A stretch of DNA of 64,000 nt from Bathynomus jamesi (GCA_023014485.1 JAJOZX010009437.1:72501-136500), one strand, 5' to 3'. Shown: positions 11,536-22,095, numbered from the stretch's first letter. The notes: a model not told the origin generated them from the sequence alone. Numbers and translations are program-made.

Positions 11536-11735
11536 GGCTACGTCGTGGCCAATGTCGTAACACCGCTTCCCGGAGATCAGCGAAGTTAAGCGACATTGGG
11601 TCTGGGTAGTAGTTGGATGGGAGACCGTCCTCTGCGCCCGATTATGTAGTGACCCGTGGTTCGGATCCCATGAAAGCTGTAGGTCCCCTCCGTCATATGA
11701 CCTTAGATGTTGCGAAGGAGGTTAAACAACCCTAA

Positions 11736-11745
<10 letters not shown>
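11536..11745 (+). mobile_element. 5S rRNA-derived SINE, copy 1
   Basis: The first 100 bp resemble 5S rRNA: GGCCAATGTCGTAACACC, then GATCAGCGAAGTTAAGCG (box A region), GTCTGGGTAGTAG (intermediate element) and TTGGATGGGAGACCG (box C), in the right order and spacing for a polymerase III type 1 internal promoter. It diverges after the box C and runs into an unrelated tail ending GGAGGTTAAACAACCC and poly(A)/(TA)n. That makes it a 5S-headed SINE, not a 5S gene. Copy 2 at 40,287; its tail is shared with repeat F. Confidence 0.75.
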
Positions 11746-11776
<31 letters not shown>

Positions 11777-12194
11777 ACTATATATATATATATATGTGTG
11801 TGTGTATGTGTATATATATATATATATATATATAAATTACACCATTCATTCATTCACGTGTTTAATTGTGAAATTCATCCCATATGTTGTTTACAATATA
11901 TATATATATACTGTATCATTTTGTTGATGCGAGTATATATGAAGTGTAGCAAATTTATGTAGAGGAAAAAATATGTAATTTGCAGGATTAATGCCAAGAA
12001 ACAAACTTTTCTTTAATATATATTATAAGAAAGTACATTATAAGTTCACTAAGGAATGCTAATTTTTTTTTTTTTTTTGTATCTGGTAATTTTTTAAAAC
12101 ATTTGACACTAAAATGTTTTGTATTTTTTTTTTATAAACGAAATAAAGCGTGAAATTTTACGTACCTTCTCTACATCGGGGAATTAGTCACCTA
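11746..12194. other. No gene seen; microsatellites
   Basis: (TA)n and (TG/CA)n at 11,748-11,832 and (TA)n at 11,896-11,910, then AT-rich DNA with a T run at 12,063-12,079. Nothing else recognised. Confidence 0.6.
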
Positions 12195-12445
12195 CTGCAA
12201 AACACGCTCTCTGCGATGGACCTTTCAGCTCATTAACTCTTTGTACACGAACAACAAAATTTGTTTAGTACTCTGGACGGAGTATCTGTTGAAATCTGAG
12301 AAAATTTCTCGTTCAATTAATGCTTTCAGTTCTTCTATTGTGTCTGGATTCTGTTTTTAAACGCTGATCTTTCAAAATAACTCCACGATATAAAAGTCAC
12401 GGTGATTTAGATTTGGTGAGTTGGGGTCATGATAGTCCTTATCAT
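12195..12445 (-). pseudogene. mariner-type transposase C-terminal relic
   Basis: Minus-strand translation gives SPNLNHRDFY followed by two stops and then TIEELKALIER, which resembles the 'SPDLTP.DFF ... ..EEL...I' end of the DUF4817-type mariner transposases also seen at 24 kb and 49 kb. Too decayed to assign further. Confidence 0.4.
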
Positions 12446-12649
12446 AACCGCAGACAGAAAATATGTTGGACAGGATCTTCTGTCGAAAGTATAGTGTTAA
12501 GTATCGTACGCTGAGAAGACATCACATAGGAGCATGTTCCGCAACGAGAGGACTAATTTTTTTTTACTCATAAATTAAAACGGGTAATGAGTACATAAGT
12601 ACATCTTATAGTAATTCAGCATTCATTCGTCTCTCTGTCCATAAATATT
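12446..12649. other. Flank of the mariner relic
   Basis: May be more of the same relic; no motif seen. Confidence 0.3.
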
Positions 12650-12658
12650 TCTCTCTCT

Positions 12659-12724
<66 letters not shown>
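12650..12724. repeat. (CT)n then (TA)n microsatellite
   Basis: About 32 bp CT-rich followed by about 38 bp of TA, ending at the SINE-A head. Confidence 0.95.
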
Positions 12725-12727
<3 letters not shown>

Positions 12728-13015
12728 GCGCCTCGGTGGTGTAGTGGTTAGCGTCGCTGACTACGAATCCATCGGCACCGGGTTCGAGACACGACGGCAG
12801 CCGGCGTGCAGCAAAACCCAGATGTTCATCCCTCCACACAATAAAGAAAGTGGTTGGTAGATAAATGGGTACCCTAGGTGGCCTAGTGGTTAAGACGCTG
12901 GGCTGCTGATGGGGCGTGGTTCGGATTCCACGTTAAACTGTAGGTCTAAGGTGGAGTGAAAAGCTTGACCTTCGTCAGAATGAACAACTCGGGTGGAAGC
13001 TAACCAAAGGTTATA
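12725..13015 (+). mobile_element. SINE-A, copy 2 (two tRNA-like units)
   Basis: Same structure as the 9.8-kb copy in plus orientation. Unit 1: A box GGTGTAGTGGTTAGCG, B box GGGTTCGAGAC. Unit 2: GGCCTAGTGGTTAAGACG with B box GGTTCGGATTCC. Tail with CTTGACCTTCGTCAGAATG and then (TA)n. The 13-kb transposon sits in the (TA)n immediately after the tail. Confidence 0.8.
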
Positions 13016-13358
13016 TATATATTAGGGTGTGACCGTTGCCCTCCAAAAATCAAAAAATGGTCCTACAATGCTGTTCAAAGTTTTAGTGTTGTGTATTTAT
13101 CTAGGAAACACCCCTGTAAATTTTCTTGGAGATCGGTGCATGTTTGAGCTAGCACCGTCATACCAGCAAGTATTGCTATTTCAGCTTATGAACTTCATAA
13201 ATAAGTGTGAAAATAGCACATTTTATCAGATTTTCATTTCCGGGTCTGGAACGCTGACCCACAAATTTTCCACGTATTATTTTATTGCATTTAATTTTAA
13301 TGATGCTCATTTCTTTTCCCTTGACAGTGATTTGATGTTGTGAATAGAGAATTTAATC

Positions 13359-14559
13359 ATGGATACACGGCAAGATGATGAGTATGTCAGAATGTTATTG
13401 GGCACCGTACCCCGAGAAGAAGAAAAGGAAATAAAGGGCTGCAAACTGCCAACTAATAGGCAGGTCTTACTATGTCTGTTAGCAAACCTTCGGGATATGC
13501 ATTGGGACCAGGCTTTATCTGCCACCATTGACAATGTGCTTTTGCATTACCAGAAGGCGAATGTCCCGACCATTACAGGCAGGAACAATATTGGCCGAGT
13601 GATTAAAACTTACTATGACAAAGACTACATGATGCTTATGAAAAAGAATGAGGATAGAAGACGGGCTGATGATCCTGGAATTATGAAGTTTAAATCAGAA
13701 TTGAGCCTGACGATGAAATTTTATAAGAACACAGTGTTGAAAGACATGGCGGCTGCGAAAAAGGGGAAAACTCAGGCCGAACAAGATGCCATCGATACTG
13801 ACATACTCTTTATGAAAAGCATGCTAAGTGACAGAGTAGCTACCTACTCTGGGGTAAACAAAGTACTCACAGAAAAGGTTCAGAAGCGACAGAAAAGGCA
13901 GATGCGAGAAGAGAAGCGAGAAGAGAAGCGACAAGAGAGAGAGCAATGTGATCATGCTGAGATTGTACAGGCTGATATTGATTCACCTATTAGCTCTGAT
14001 GAGGACGATGACATTGATGAGGCCAGCACTGCTGAACCAAAGAGAAAACATCGGAGAACAGTGAAAGAGGGAGTTTCAATTTTTGTGCCCCATGATATTC
14101 TGAAGTCGGCAGAACTTGTTTCATGCAGTGTTCGAAACAACATCTCGCCGACCCAGCTGAGTGCAATTGTGTACTCCCTTGTATCTGCATGTGGTGGAGA
14201 TACATCAAAGCTGAGTCTAAATGCAAGGACGGCCCACCGATACCGAACTTCCATCGTGTCAGAAATAAGTTTAAAAATCATGGATGAATGGCAACCATCA
14301 GACAAAGTACTGGTGCACTGGGATGGCAAACTTATGGACACGCTGGATTCCAAAGGCACTGATGACCGCCTGCCCATTCTTGTGTCTGGTGTCAATGGCA
14401 CAAAGCTTCTTGGAGTCCCACCTCTTCCGCATTTGACTCAAAAAGCTGGCCTGGTTCAAGGAGACTTGATATCAACAGCAACCAAACAACTTCTGGTCGA
14501 TTGGGAGTGTGAACAGAATGTCGTTGGTATGGTTTTTGACACAACTTCATCCAATACAT
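13359..14559 (+). CDS. Transposase-like protein of the 13-kb element, exon 1
   Basis: 400 codons from ATG 13,359, uninterrupted, to a predicted donor (CAT|GTAAAC) at 14,560. N-terminal 120 residues are helical and basic; residues about 180-205 are a charged Lys/Arg/Glu stretch that could be a coiled coil and nuclear signal; about 210-235 is acidic then basic. Two short motifs look catalytic: VHWDGKLM (Asp322) and MVFDTTSSN (Asp394), spaced like the first two acids of an RNase-H-fold nuclease. Start chosen as the first ATG with no in-frame ATG upstream before a stop. The final exon base is T, where a consensus CAG|GT donor would have G; joined to exon 2 it makes a TGA stop (see findings). Confidence 0.75.
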
Positions 14560-14694
14560 GTAAACCTATTTCAAACATCAGCGTGAATTTATCACGACAT
14601 TAATACCAAACTATAGTGAATGATTTAACAGAAATCTGCAAAAAGCACGTGCCTGAAATGGTGGCCTTAAACTACAATTACATTTTTTTTTCAG
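14560..14694 (+). other. Predicted intron 1 of the 13-kb element
   Basis: 135 bp starting GTAAAC and ending in a T-rich tract plus CAG. It removes the stop that ends exon 1 and brings in the exon 2 frame. Splicing is inferred from site sequences and continuity of the protein. Confidence 0.6.
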
Positions 14695-14854
14695 GACAAA
14701 AAACATCTGCTTGCGTGTCCCTCCAAAAGGAATTAGAGCGTGCCGTATTCTGGTGCGCCTGTCGCAGGCATGTGGGCGAAGTCATCCTAGGTGTTTGCTG
14801 GGATTGCTTGAAAGTAGAGGGCTCTTCAAGTCCAAACATAATGGTTTTCCAGAG
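14695..14854 (+). CDS. Transposase-like protein of the 13-kb element, exon 2
   Basis: 53 codons: QKTSACVSLQKEL then FWCACRRHVGEVILG and SSPNIMVFQ, ending at a good donor (AGAG|GTGAGT). It continues directly from the FDTTSSN motif of exon 1. The CxCRRH segment is a likely structural or active-site motif. No internal stop. Confidence 0.65.
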
Positions 14855-15040
14855 GTGAGTCATAAGCTTTACAAATAAGGAATATTATTATCTAATGAAC
14901 AAATTTAGTGGAATTTCTTTTATTAGACTTATAAGATATACTAACACCAAGCAAATGATCGATCATATCAATCTTAATACCCCTAAAACAATATTATAGA
15001 TTAGTACGAAATACAATAATCCCAATAATTGCATTTCTAG

Positions 15041-16075
15041 GTTCAAGAACCATTTCTCTCAACTGGCGTACAATGAAAAAAGAAATACTACTACCCCGCA
15101 ATGCCTGTAGTGTTTGAGGAGCGCCAGCAGGAGATGGCTGACTTCTTCCGTGAATCTCTAGCCCAACCATTTACACGTGGCGACTACAAGGAGCTGGTAG
15201 AGCTTTGTCTGCTGCTCGTAACTAAAGGATCCAAGCCAGTGAACTTCACAATGGTCTACCCCGGCGCACTTCACAAAGCAAGGTGGATGGCTAAACTGCT
15301 CTATACCCTCAAGATTGTTCTTTTGTCAGGCCAGATCAAAGAGCAGTTTCCCAAAGCCGAGGTTGTGACTAAAAGTCAAATCAGCAAGTTAGAACGGTTT
15401 GCTGTGTTCACAGTCGCTGTTTATGTCCCATGGTGGATTGTTTGCCCCGTTCCAGCAAGTGCGCCACTGAATGACTTGAATTTGGTCGAAACCTTGGCTG
15501 AATTTGCCCCATATGACGCCACAATAGTTGACAAAGCACGTGTGGCACTCGGTAGACACACTTGGTACCTAACTGAGGAGTTGGCCCCACTGGCTTTGTT
15601 CTCGTCCCAAGTACAAGAAAGGACAAAAGAGGAGATGAGGAAGGCCCTTCTTTGCCATGAAGGCACTGAAGTTACTAAGAGAGTGGGGCTCAATCATGGG
15701 GGCTATGTAAAGCCATATCTTCCCCCTGTCCCAGAAAGTGGCACTGCCCTGGTGGACCTAATTGGGCCTGACTCAATCCGGTTCGTCACCATTTTAGGCA
15801 TGCCTTATCAGTTTCTCCACAGTCCAGCCAGTGAATGGGCGGATCATGACGACTACCTGAACATGAAACGGGTTGTGGACAAGCTTCAGGTCGTCAATGA
15901 GGCTGCAGAGCGTGGTGTAAAACTTTGCCATGACTTTCTTAATGTTGCCAGGGATGAGGAGCGCTTTCAAGAAGTCCTTCAAGTAGTTGAAAATGAGAGA
16001 CTCCGCGTTCCTAATCAGCGCAAACGATCATCTGTTTCCGAACAGAAATCATGGTTTCTTGCTCTAGAGAAATAA
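15041..16075 (+). CDS. Transposase-like protein of the 13-kb element, exon 3 (one frameshift)
   Basis: Acceptor TTTCTAG|G at 15,040. The frame expected from exon 2 reads FKNHFSQLAYN and is then lost at an A run (15,075-15,081), where one base seems to be missing; the downstream frame (KKYYYPA, then VVFEERQQEMADFF) is open to the stop at 16,073. Motifs: ARWMAKLLYTLKI (about 15,270), RHTWYLTEELAPLALF (about 15,560), then a Tyr/Pro-rich and a basic C terminus. The Glu pair in YLTEEL is a candidate third catalytic acid, which is a guess. The intact downstream 324 codons suggest recent activity. Confidence 0.7.
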
Positions 16076-16403
16076 TACCTTGTGAATATATGATAAAACC
16101 CCTTAATGTACCATGAGAGAATAAGAATGATTAACTTTTTTGTGTTAGTGATAACAGCTTTTAATTAAGACAGGCAAATGATTTGTGTTAATATCCCTTA
16201 TGATGGTTGTGTAATCTCATATATAGGCGCGTATGCCGTATAAGCAAAATTGCTATTTTTCAAATTGCTGGTGCTCACTCGAATATGGATGAATCTTCAA
16301 AAAATTGCACATGGGTATTTTTTGTCAATATGCAAACCAAAATTTTGAACAGCATTGTAGGACAAAGTTGGGGCAACTGTCACACCCTAATATATATATA
16401 TAT

Positions 16404-16899
16404 TAGTGGTGGACAGGATGTCAGTTTTTTAATATATGCGGATCTTTAATTTCAATAACCGCGGATGCGGATATTTAGTTAATCTATCAAAATAATATAG
16501 AATTATGAATATATGACATAATTTTTCAAATTTCGTGATATTACTATTATGGAGGCAATGCACAAGAATTAAAATTAATATTAATGTTTTCATTATGATA
16601 AAAATAATCACTTTCTCAAGAGTTTCAGCCACAGAAAATTCAATGAAACAAGTTTCATTCAATTTTCTGTGTTAACAGGTATTTGTATTTTGAGGTTTAT
16701 ATATATATTTTTGTTCATTAATAATTAATACTTTATATGAAATGTGCATGACTGGGCCTTATAAGCTACTTTATAAACTAATTTAATTGTATAGTGCATA
16801 ATTTATTAGAGGTAATATCCGCATAACATCCGCAGTCAGAAGTGCGGATGTTAAAAATGATGTGGATATCCGCAGATGCGGATATCCGGTCCACCACTA
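16404..16899. mobile_element. hAT-type MITE with GCGGATATCC repeats
   Basis: Ends TAGTGGTGGAC(A/C)GGAT are inverted copies. Near the ends are repeats of GCGGATGCGGATATCC, probable transposase-binding repeats. 496 bp and noncoding. Flanking octamers (atatatat and aaatatat) are compatible with an 8-bp duplication but lie in (TA)n. Confidence 0.7.
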
Positions 16900-16924
16900 A
16901 AATATATATATTATATATACACAC

Positions 16925-17190
16925 ACATTATAACTGCAAACACGCAGTATAATTAACGTAAAGAACGACGCTTTGTATAGGAGAATTACCCGCGCAAGAT
17001 GAGAGCGAAAGAACGAAACAAATGAAAAAATGAGGTAACCACCCGGGAATCGAACCCTGGATCTTCCGATTGCCGGTCAGATATGATAACCATTACACAC
17101 GGGCCTCACTCAGTCAAATGTCGTAATTCCTCTACATGCGCGCAGAAACTAATGCCCCAAAGGGGCACCTCCCGCATGCCGTAACATTAT
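16925..17190 (-). mobile_element. SINE-B, copy 1
   Basis: Minus strand: leader with a GGTGCCCCTTTGGGGCA hairpin, then a tRNA-like region (TGTAATGGTTATCATATC as A-box region, GGTTCGATTCCCGGG as B box), then a tail with CTCATCTTGCGCGG and GTCGTTCTTTACG. The tRNA part (TCTGACCGG...GGAAGAT) is closest to tRNA-Arg in style. Not a functional tRNA: the anticodon arm does not pair properly. Confidence 0.75.
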
Positions 17191-17199
17191 ATACATTAT

Positions 17200-17364
17200 A
17201 ACTGCAAACACGCTATATAATTAACGTAAAGAACGACGCTTTGTATAGGAGAATTATCCGCGCAAGATGAGAGCGAAAGAACGAAACAAATGAAAAAATG
17301 AGGTAACCACCCGGGAATCGAACCCGGGATCTTCCGATTGCCGGTCAGATATGATAACCATTAC
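17200..17364 (-). mobile_element. SINE-B, copy 2 (truncated)
   Basis: Tail and tRNA-like part as in copy 1, but it breaks inside the A-box region (ATGATAACCATTAC) and passes straight into the inverted copy 3. Confidence 0.75.
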
Positions 17365-17629
17365 GTTAATTATACTGCGTGTTTGCAGTTATAATGTATA
17401 TAATGTTACGGCATGCGGGAGGTGCCCCTTTGGGGCATTGGTTTCTGCGCGCATGTAGAGGAATTACGACATTTGACTGAGTGAGGCCGTGGTGTAATGG
17501 TTATCATATCTGACCGGCAATCGGAAGATCCAGGGTTCGATTCCCGGGTGGTTACCTCATTTTTTCATTTGTTTCGTTCTTTCGCTCTCATCTTGCGCGG
17601 ATAATTCTCTATAGAAAGCGTCGTTCTTT

Positions 17630-17634
<5 letters not shown>
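17365..17634 (+). mobile_element. SINE-B, copy 3 (inverted relative to copies 1 and 2)
   Basis: Starts GTTAATTATACTGCGTG, the reverse complement of the sequence just upstream of copy 2, and runs through leader, tRNA-like region and tail to (TA)n at 17,635. With copy 1 and 2 it forms a long imperfect palindrome. Confidence 0.8.

Positions 17635-17664
<30 letters not shown>
17635..17664. repeat. (TA)n microsatellite
   Basis: Separates SINE-B copy 3 from the next element. Confidence 0.9.
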
Positions 17665-17668
<4 letters not shown>

Positions 17669-17899
17669 CATGGGGTCAATTACTGTTTCTATTACTATTA
17701 CTTTTGATTCCTTCTATTACTATTACTTTAATTTTCATCTATTACTACTAGGTCATCTATTACTATTACTTTTGTGTGTGGGTACTTCACTATTTGAAAA
17801 GGATCTTTATGTCTATTTAAATGCAATTAGAAGCAGTGTGTTAACAACAACAAACAAACAAACACTTTATTTCAGACTCAACAGGTACAAACATTATAC

Positions 17900-18960
17900 A
17901 AGAAGTCCATAGAAGATAAGAGATAGTTGTCGGACACTAACTAAGTAGGCCAGTGAATCGCTGTGTATAATGAACATACAAATACAATGATCCAACCATG
18001 AGGTGGTGTGCCAACTATCACTAACATAAATAAGTAAAGCTATCACCAGGAAGACTACACATGGATGAAAGGGTCATGTTATTATCTTCACAGAAGGCTT
18101 TTAAGTGGTTGCTAAACAAAGAATTATCATTAGCACATTAGCATTAAAGTCACCAATAATAATACACATGTCGTATCCAACTCATCAATAATACTGCTGA
18201 CCTTCCCCAATTTAATGAGGTATATTCATTATCAACTGCCTGAAAAGGCATTTTGATACAGAGAATTACAAATTTTTTATGTCTACTCCAGGTGGGTGGC
18301 CTGCAAGGGAGACCATCTGTTTATCTCTGGTGGCCTCCCCTATCCATGAAAATACTGCACAGGCTATTCAGGTCCTTTAAGTCCTGTTTCCTGCCCTGTA
18401 ACAGCTCTATCAATTATGATCCACCTGTGTTGCTGTTGTTGCCTAAGCTAAGGCCTCTACAGTTATAAGAGATTACCTTGAATGTCGCAATTAGGAAAAT
18501 ACAGGAGTTCTGCCAGCCATTCTCTACATGTTGAATTCCACTTTACCAGGCACAGCAGTTACAGCATTAGACCCAGCTGATTTTCCACCACAGTACGACG
18601 CATGATGTCTCCATAATTACCCTCTCCAGCACTTGCGAGAGGGCTGCAGGTGTTTTTCTTCCCTTCTCCTAGAACCGCCGTACATATACCTGTTCCGGCC
18701 ATATTGCTGGATCCATAAATACCCCTGGATCACCATAGACTGCTGTAACTTGAAAGGAACTGTACGTAGTCCATCTGGGGTCAATTTTCCTACATGTAAC
18801 CTGAAGGTTCGCTTTATCTTTTACAATGCCTGCAGCTCCTGAGCTAAGATCAGGTCGACATCTCGAGACGAAAATGTTTGCGGTCTTCATTGGTACAGCC
18901 ATCATACGATCTGTTTTGGCAGCGCCCTGTGATACCCCGCCGTTCTTTGCCAGCCTTTAC
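17900..18960 (-). pseudogene. LINE ORF1 C terminus and endonuclease relic
   Basis: Minus strand, in pieces. 18,905-18,669: TANIFVSRCRPDL, IVKDKANLQVTCRKIDPRW and SSFQVTAVYGDPG...WPEQVYVRR, like the C-terminal end of LINE ORF1 proteins. Near 18,475: VISYNCRGLSLG, the start of an apurinic-type endonuclease. About 18,210-18,150, after a frameshift: CIIIGDFNAN; about 18,000: SWHTTSWLDHC. These are the standard endonuclease blocks of jockey/CR1-like LINEs. The reverse transcriptase part is absent. No intact frame. Confidence 0.6.
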
Positions 18961-19469
18961 CACAGGCTGACTCCCTTTAGCAGTGCATGAGTGGGACCAG
19001 ACCCCCTTGAGAGACCACCACCATTAGCTACTGAATCATACAGTGGCACAGGCTGTATTCCCAGCATCCCGATTCACCAAGGCCCCTTGGTGGGTACCCT
19101 GTGTGAGATGGTATTGAGTTGGCGATGTAGCAGTGTCTGGATTCAGAGATCCAGGATAAGACTGAGAAGCAGAGAGCTCTGCACTCATGGATCCAAGATG
19201 AGGCTGAGGCAGAAGGCTCTGCAGTCTGCACTCATGGATCCAGGATGAGGCTGAGCGGCAACCAAATAATAAATACACTGGTCTACAAATTTTTAAAAAG
19301 TTTGTGCTTCGGAGATAAAATGTGTTTCTTATTATGGATTTTGGGGTGTTGAAAACGAATATGACCATAAAAACAGTCGATTGGCTACAGTTTCCAAGAA
19401 AATTTAAGTTACACATTTTGCATATATGTATACCATATATTAGTAACATACCTGTATAATGCAGTCACT

Positions 19470-21164
19470 TATATTGATTTAACCCGTCGCTTCTTTGCTT
19501 ATCTCTTGTATTCAACTTCTGAGCATCTCCTGTTATTGTCCAGCACTAGTCTGCTAACAATGATGGATTCCATTTCCCCTAGTAGCGTTTCTCCATCGCT
19601 GAGATATCCTGGTGGAAACGTTCACCATGTTCATCGCTGACTGCTCCGCAGTTTGCCGGAAAAAATTCCAGGTGCAAATGGAGGAAATGTATCTTTAAAG
19701 ACATATTGCAGCCCATTTTTTGATAGGACAACAGCAGGTTTTCCACCAGCTCCCTGTAATTGTCAGCTTTGGTATTTCCGAGAAAATTGGTTGCTACTAA
19801 CCGAAAGCGAAAGCATTCCACGCTGTCTTCTCCTCACCACCTAGGATATGGTCGAACTCCTCATCTCTAAGAAGCTCGCGGATCTGTGGACCAACAAATA
19901 CCCCTCCTTGAATTTGCCTTCACTGAGCTTTGGGAATTTACCACCGAGGTACTTAAAAGCTGCCCCCGTTTATCCATAGCCTTAACAAAATTTTTCATGA
20001 CGCCCAGTTTGATGTGTAAGGGTGGTAACAAAATCTTGCTCGATTCTACAAGTGGAGGATACTGAACATTTTTTGTTCAGGTTCCAATGAGTGTCGGAGT
20101 GGCCAATCCTTCTTGATGTAATGAGAAGTCCTAGCCCGACTATCCCATTCACAGAAAAACAGCAATACTTAGTGTAGCCCGGCTGCAGTCCAAGCACGAT
20201 AGCAACAACTTTCAAGTTAACACAAACCTGCCACTGATGTTTGTCATTGTTTATGCAGTTCAAAAGTTGCTTCATGTTGTCATATGTTTCCTTCATGTGG
20301 ACTGCATGACCAACTGGAATTGATGGCAATACGTTACCAACATGCAACAAAACAGCTTTTAGACTCAACTTCGATGAATCAATGAACAGTCTCCACTCAT
20401 CAGGATTGTGTAATGTTGAGAGCTGCCATCAGACCATCGATGTCATTGCAAGCTACAAGGTCACCTTCCATGATGAAGAATGGGACAAAATCTTTTTGAC
20501 GGTCACGAAACTTACACACTAACATTTTCAGCGAGGAGATTCCACTGCTGCAACCTGGAGCCCAACAGCTCTGCCTTACTCTTTGCTTTGGCAGTTCTAA
20601 ATCTCTGATAAGGTCGTTTAATTCATTCTGAGTTATCATGTGCGGTTTAGAAGATGTCAAGTTATAAACAAATTCAGGGTCTTGTGAAGTTGAAGGCTCA
20701 CAAGTTTCGCAGGTTCCTTCATTCTCCTCGTCCTCTGACTCCAGGGAGAATGAGTGTGGGGCTCAGGAACGGGTAGTCCTTCGCCGTGAGGTACCGGGCG
20801 TATAGCAGAGGGTATATTAGGATATTGTAAAATCCACTTTTTCTTCTTGCAAATACCTTTCTTGACTGGAGGCACCATGCAGAAGTAACAATTGCTGACA
20901 TGATCTGTTGGTTCCCTCCACACCATTGGCACTGCAAAAGGCATAGATTTCCTTTACCGATTCAACCACTGGCGAAGGTTTGTTGCACAAGTATTGCAGC
21001 ATATGTGTGGGGCTCAGCTCTTGTCCTGATTTCCAATCTTACAGCCAAAATAAAGGTGATAGGCTTTCCTAATCACGGCGGTTATAGCACGCTTTTGTGA
21101 TACAAAAGTCAATTCTCCACAAACATAACAAGTTATCTACACTGTTCACGCAATTACGAGGCAT
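19470..21164 (-). pseudogene. Relic of a widespread uncharacterised arthropod gene family (VPHGEGLPVPEP/GERFHQD)
   Basis: Starts at ATG 21,164 (MPRNCVNSVDN), shifts frame, then CYVCGELTFVSQKRA, KAYHLYFGCKIG, DKSWAPHICC, MPFAVPMVWREP, CYFCMVPPV, IRPVPHGEGLPVPEP, ELNDLIRDLELPK, FRDRQKDFVPFF, WRLFIDSSKLSLKAVLLH, NVLPSIPVGHAVHMKETYDN, FVGPQIRELLRDEEFD, CNMSLKIHFLH, and SDEHGERFHQDI near 19,620. I recognise this order from many arthropod genomes, where the proteins are annotated as uncharacterised; the paired Cys motifs suggest zinc binding. At least four frameshifts or stops make this copy nonfunctional. Its function and whether it is a transposon protein are unknown to me. Confidence 0.65.
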
Positions 21165-21267
21165 CTTTGTTCAAATTAAGCTGAAAAAAATTCAGTTTCA
21201 AAAGCAAACACTAAAAAGAGCTTGACAAGGGTGCACTGTATGACTTCTGCGAATGAACTGATGCTGT

Positions 21268-21660
21268 GGCATAATATGTAGACGCCTGTGACACATCGAC
21301 GCCTTGACTCTACTGCGCATGCGCGTAGTTATATTTTTTTTTATTTTAATAAATTAACGTAATTACATTGCATTTTAATAATTTTAAATTAGGTAAGGTT
21401 AAGTTAGGTTAGTATTCCATTTATATTAATATCAAAAACATTATGGGAAGCAGTGTGTTAAAATGATCCAATCTATTTTTTAATAAATAATTTACAAATA
21501 CATAATGTAATAGATAAATTTAAAATTACATTTTATTGTATATATATGTATATATATATTTACATTAATTTATTAAAATAAAAAAAATATAACTACGCGC
21601 ATGCGCAGTAGAGTCATTGCGTCGATGTGTCACAGGCGTCTACATATTACGCGACAGATG
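21268..21660. repeat. Fold-back repeat (about 85-bp arms)
   Basis: 21,268-21,355 and 21,565-21,658 are inverted copies (GACGCCTGTGACACATCGACG, GCGCATGCGC, then A/T tract) about 95% alike, around a 200-bp AT-rich loop. Likely a MITE, upstream of the relic gene. Confidence 0.75.
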
Positions 21661-22095
21661 CAGTCCAGTTAGTAGGGTGCAGGGTTGCCTGATATCTTTA
21701 TAAATAGAGCCAATTGGCAATTTTAGGCATCATTTTCGTATTCAGTGACCCAAAATTAGTAAAGATTGACTACTTTTATTTCCGAAGCATTTTGGCTGTA
21801 GACCAGTGATATTTGTTTCAACTAAATCATTACAATTTCAGAGACTGTACGTCTTGATAAATTTTACTTTATTGAAGGACAAATTTGCCATAATATTAGT
21901 TCACATACATGTTTATTTTAGTTTAGAGTAGATTTAGTTCATTTATCAGTTCTTTGTTCACATAATATGTCCATCGCCATTGTAATAGAAAAGTAATAGA
22001 CTATTATCTATTACTTTGCCTTATTACTATTACTGCCAAAAAATTATGATCTATTACTATTACTTGAAAAATCCTGTAATAACTATTACTCCATG

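Larger units (their letters stand above)
13022..16390 (+). mobile_element. Near-complete DNA transposon, superfamily not recognised
   Basis: The two ends are inverted copies: TTAGGGTGTGAC(C/A)GTTGCCC at both tips, a short divergent stretch, and then TCCTACAATGCTGTTCAAA at both. The flanking bases are TA on each side (13,020-13,021 and 16,391-16,392), but since the target is a (TA)n tract the true duplication length is uncertain. The 3.37-kb interior carries one gene in plus orientation split into three exons (13,359-16,075) and little else. Ends, coding content and length describe a cut-and-paste transposon. The protein has DDE-like acidic motifs, but I cannot match it with confidence to a named superfamily. 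Confidence 0.8.

Noticed and set aside
11536..11645. Functional 5S rRNA gene
   Set aside because: Only the internal promoter region is conserved; the 3' arm diverges and there is no terminator T run at the right place.
17480..17560. Functional tRNA gene on the plus strand
   Set aside because: A and B boxes are present, but the anticodon arm does not pair, the sequence is repeated seven times with the same leader and tail, and copies are in SINE-like settings.
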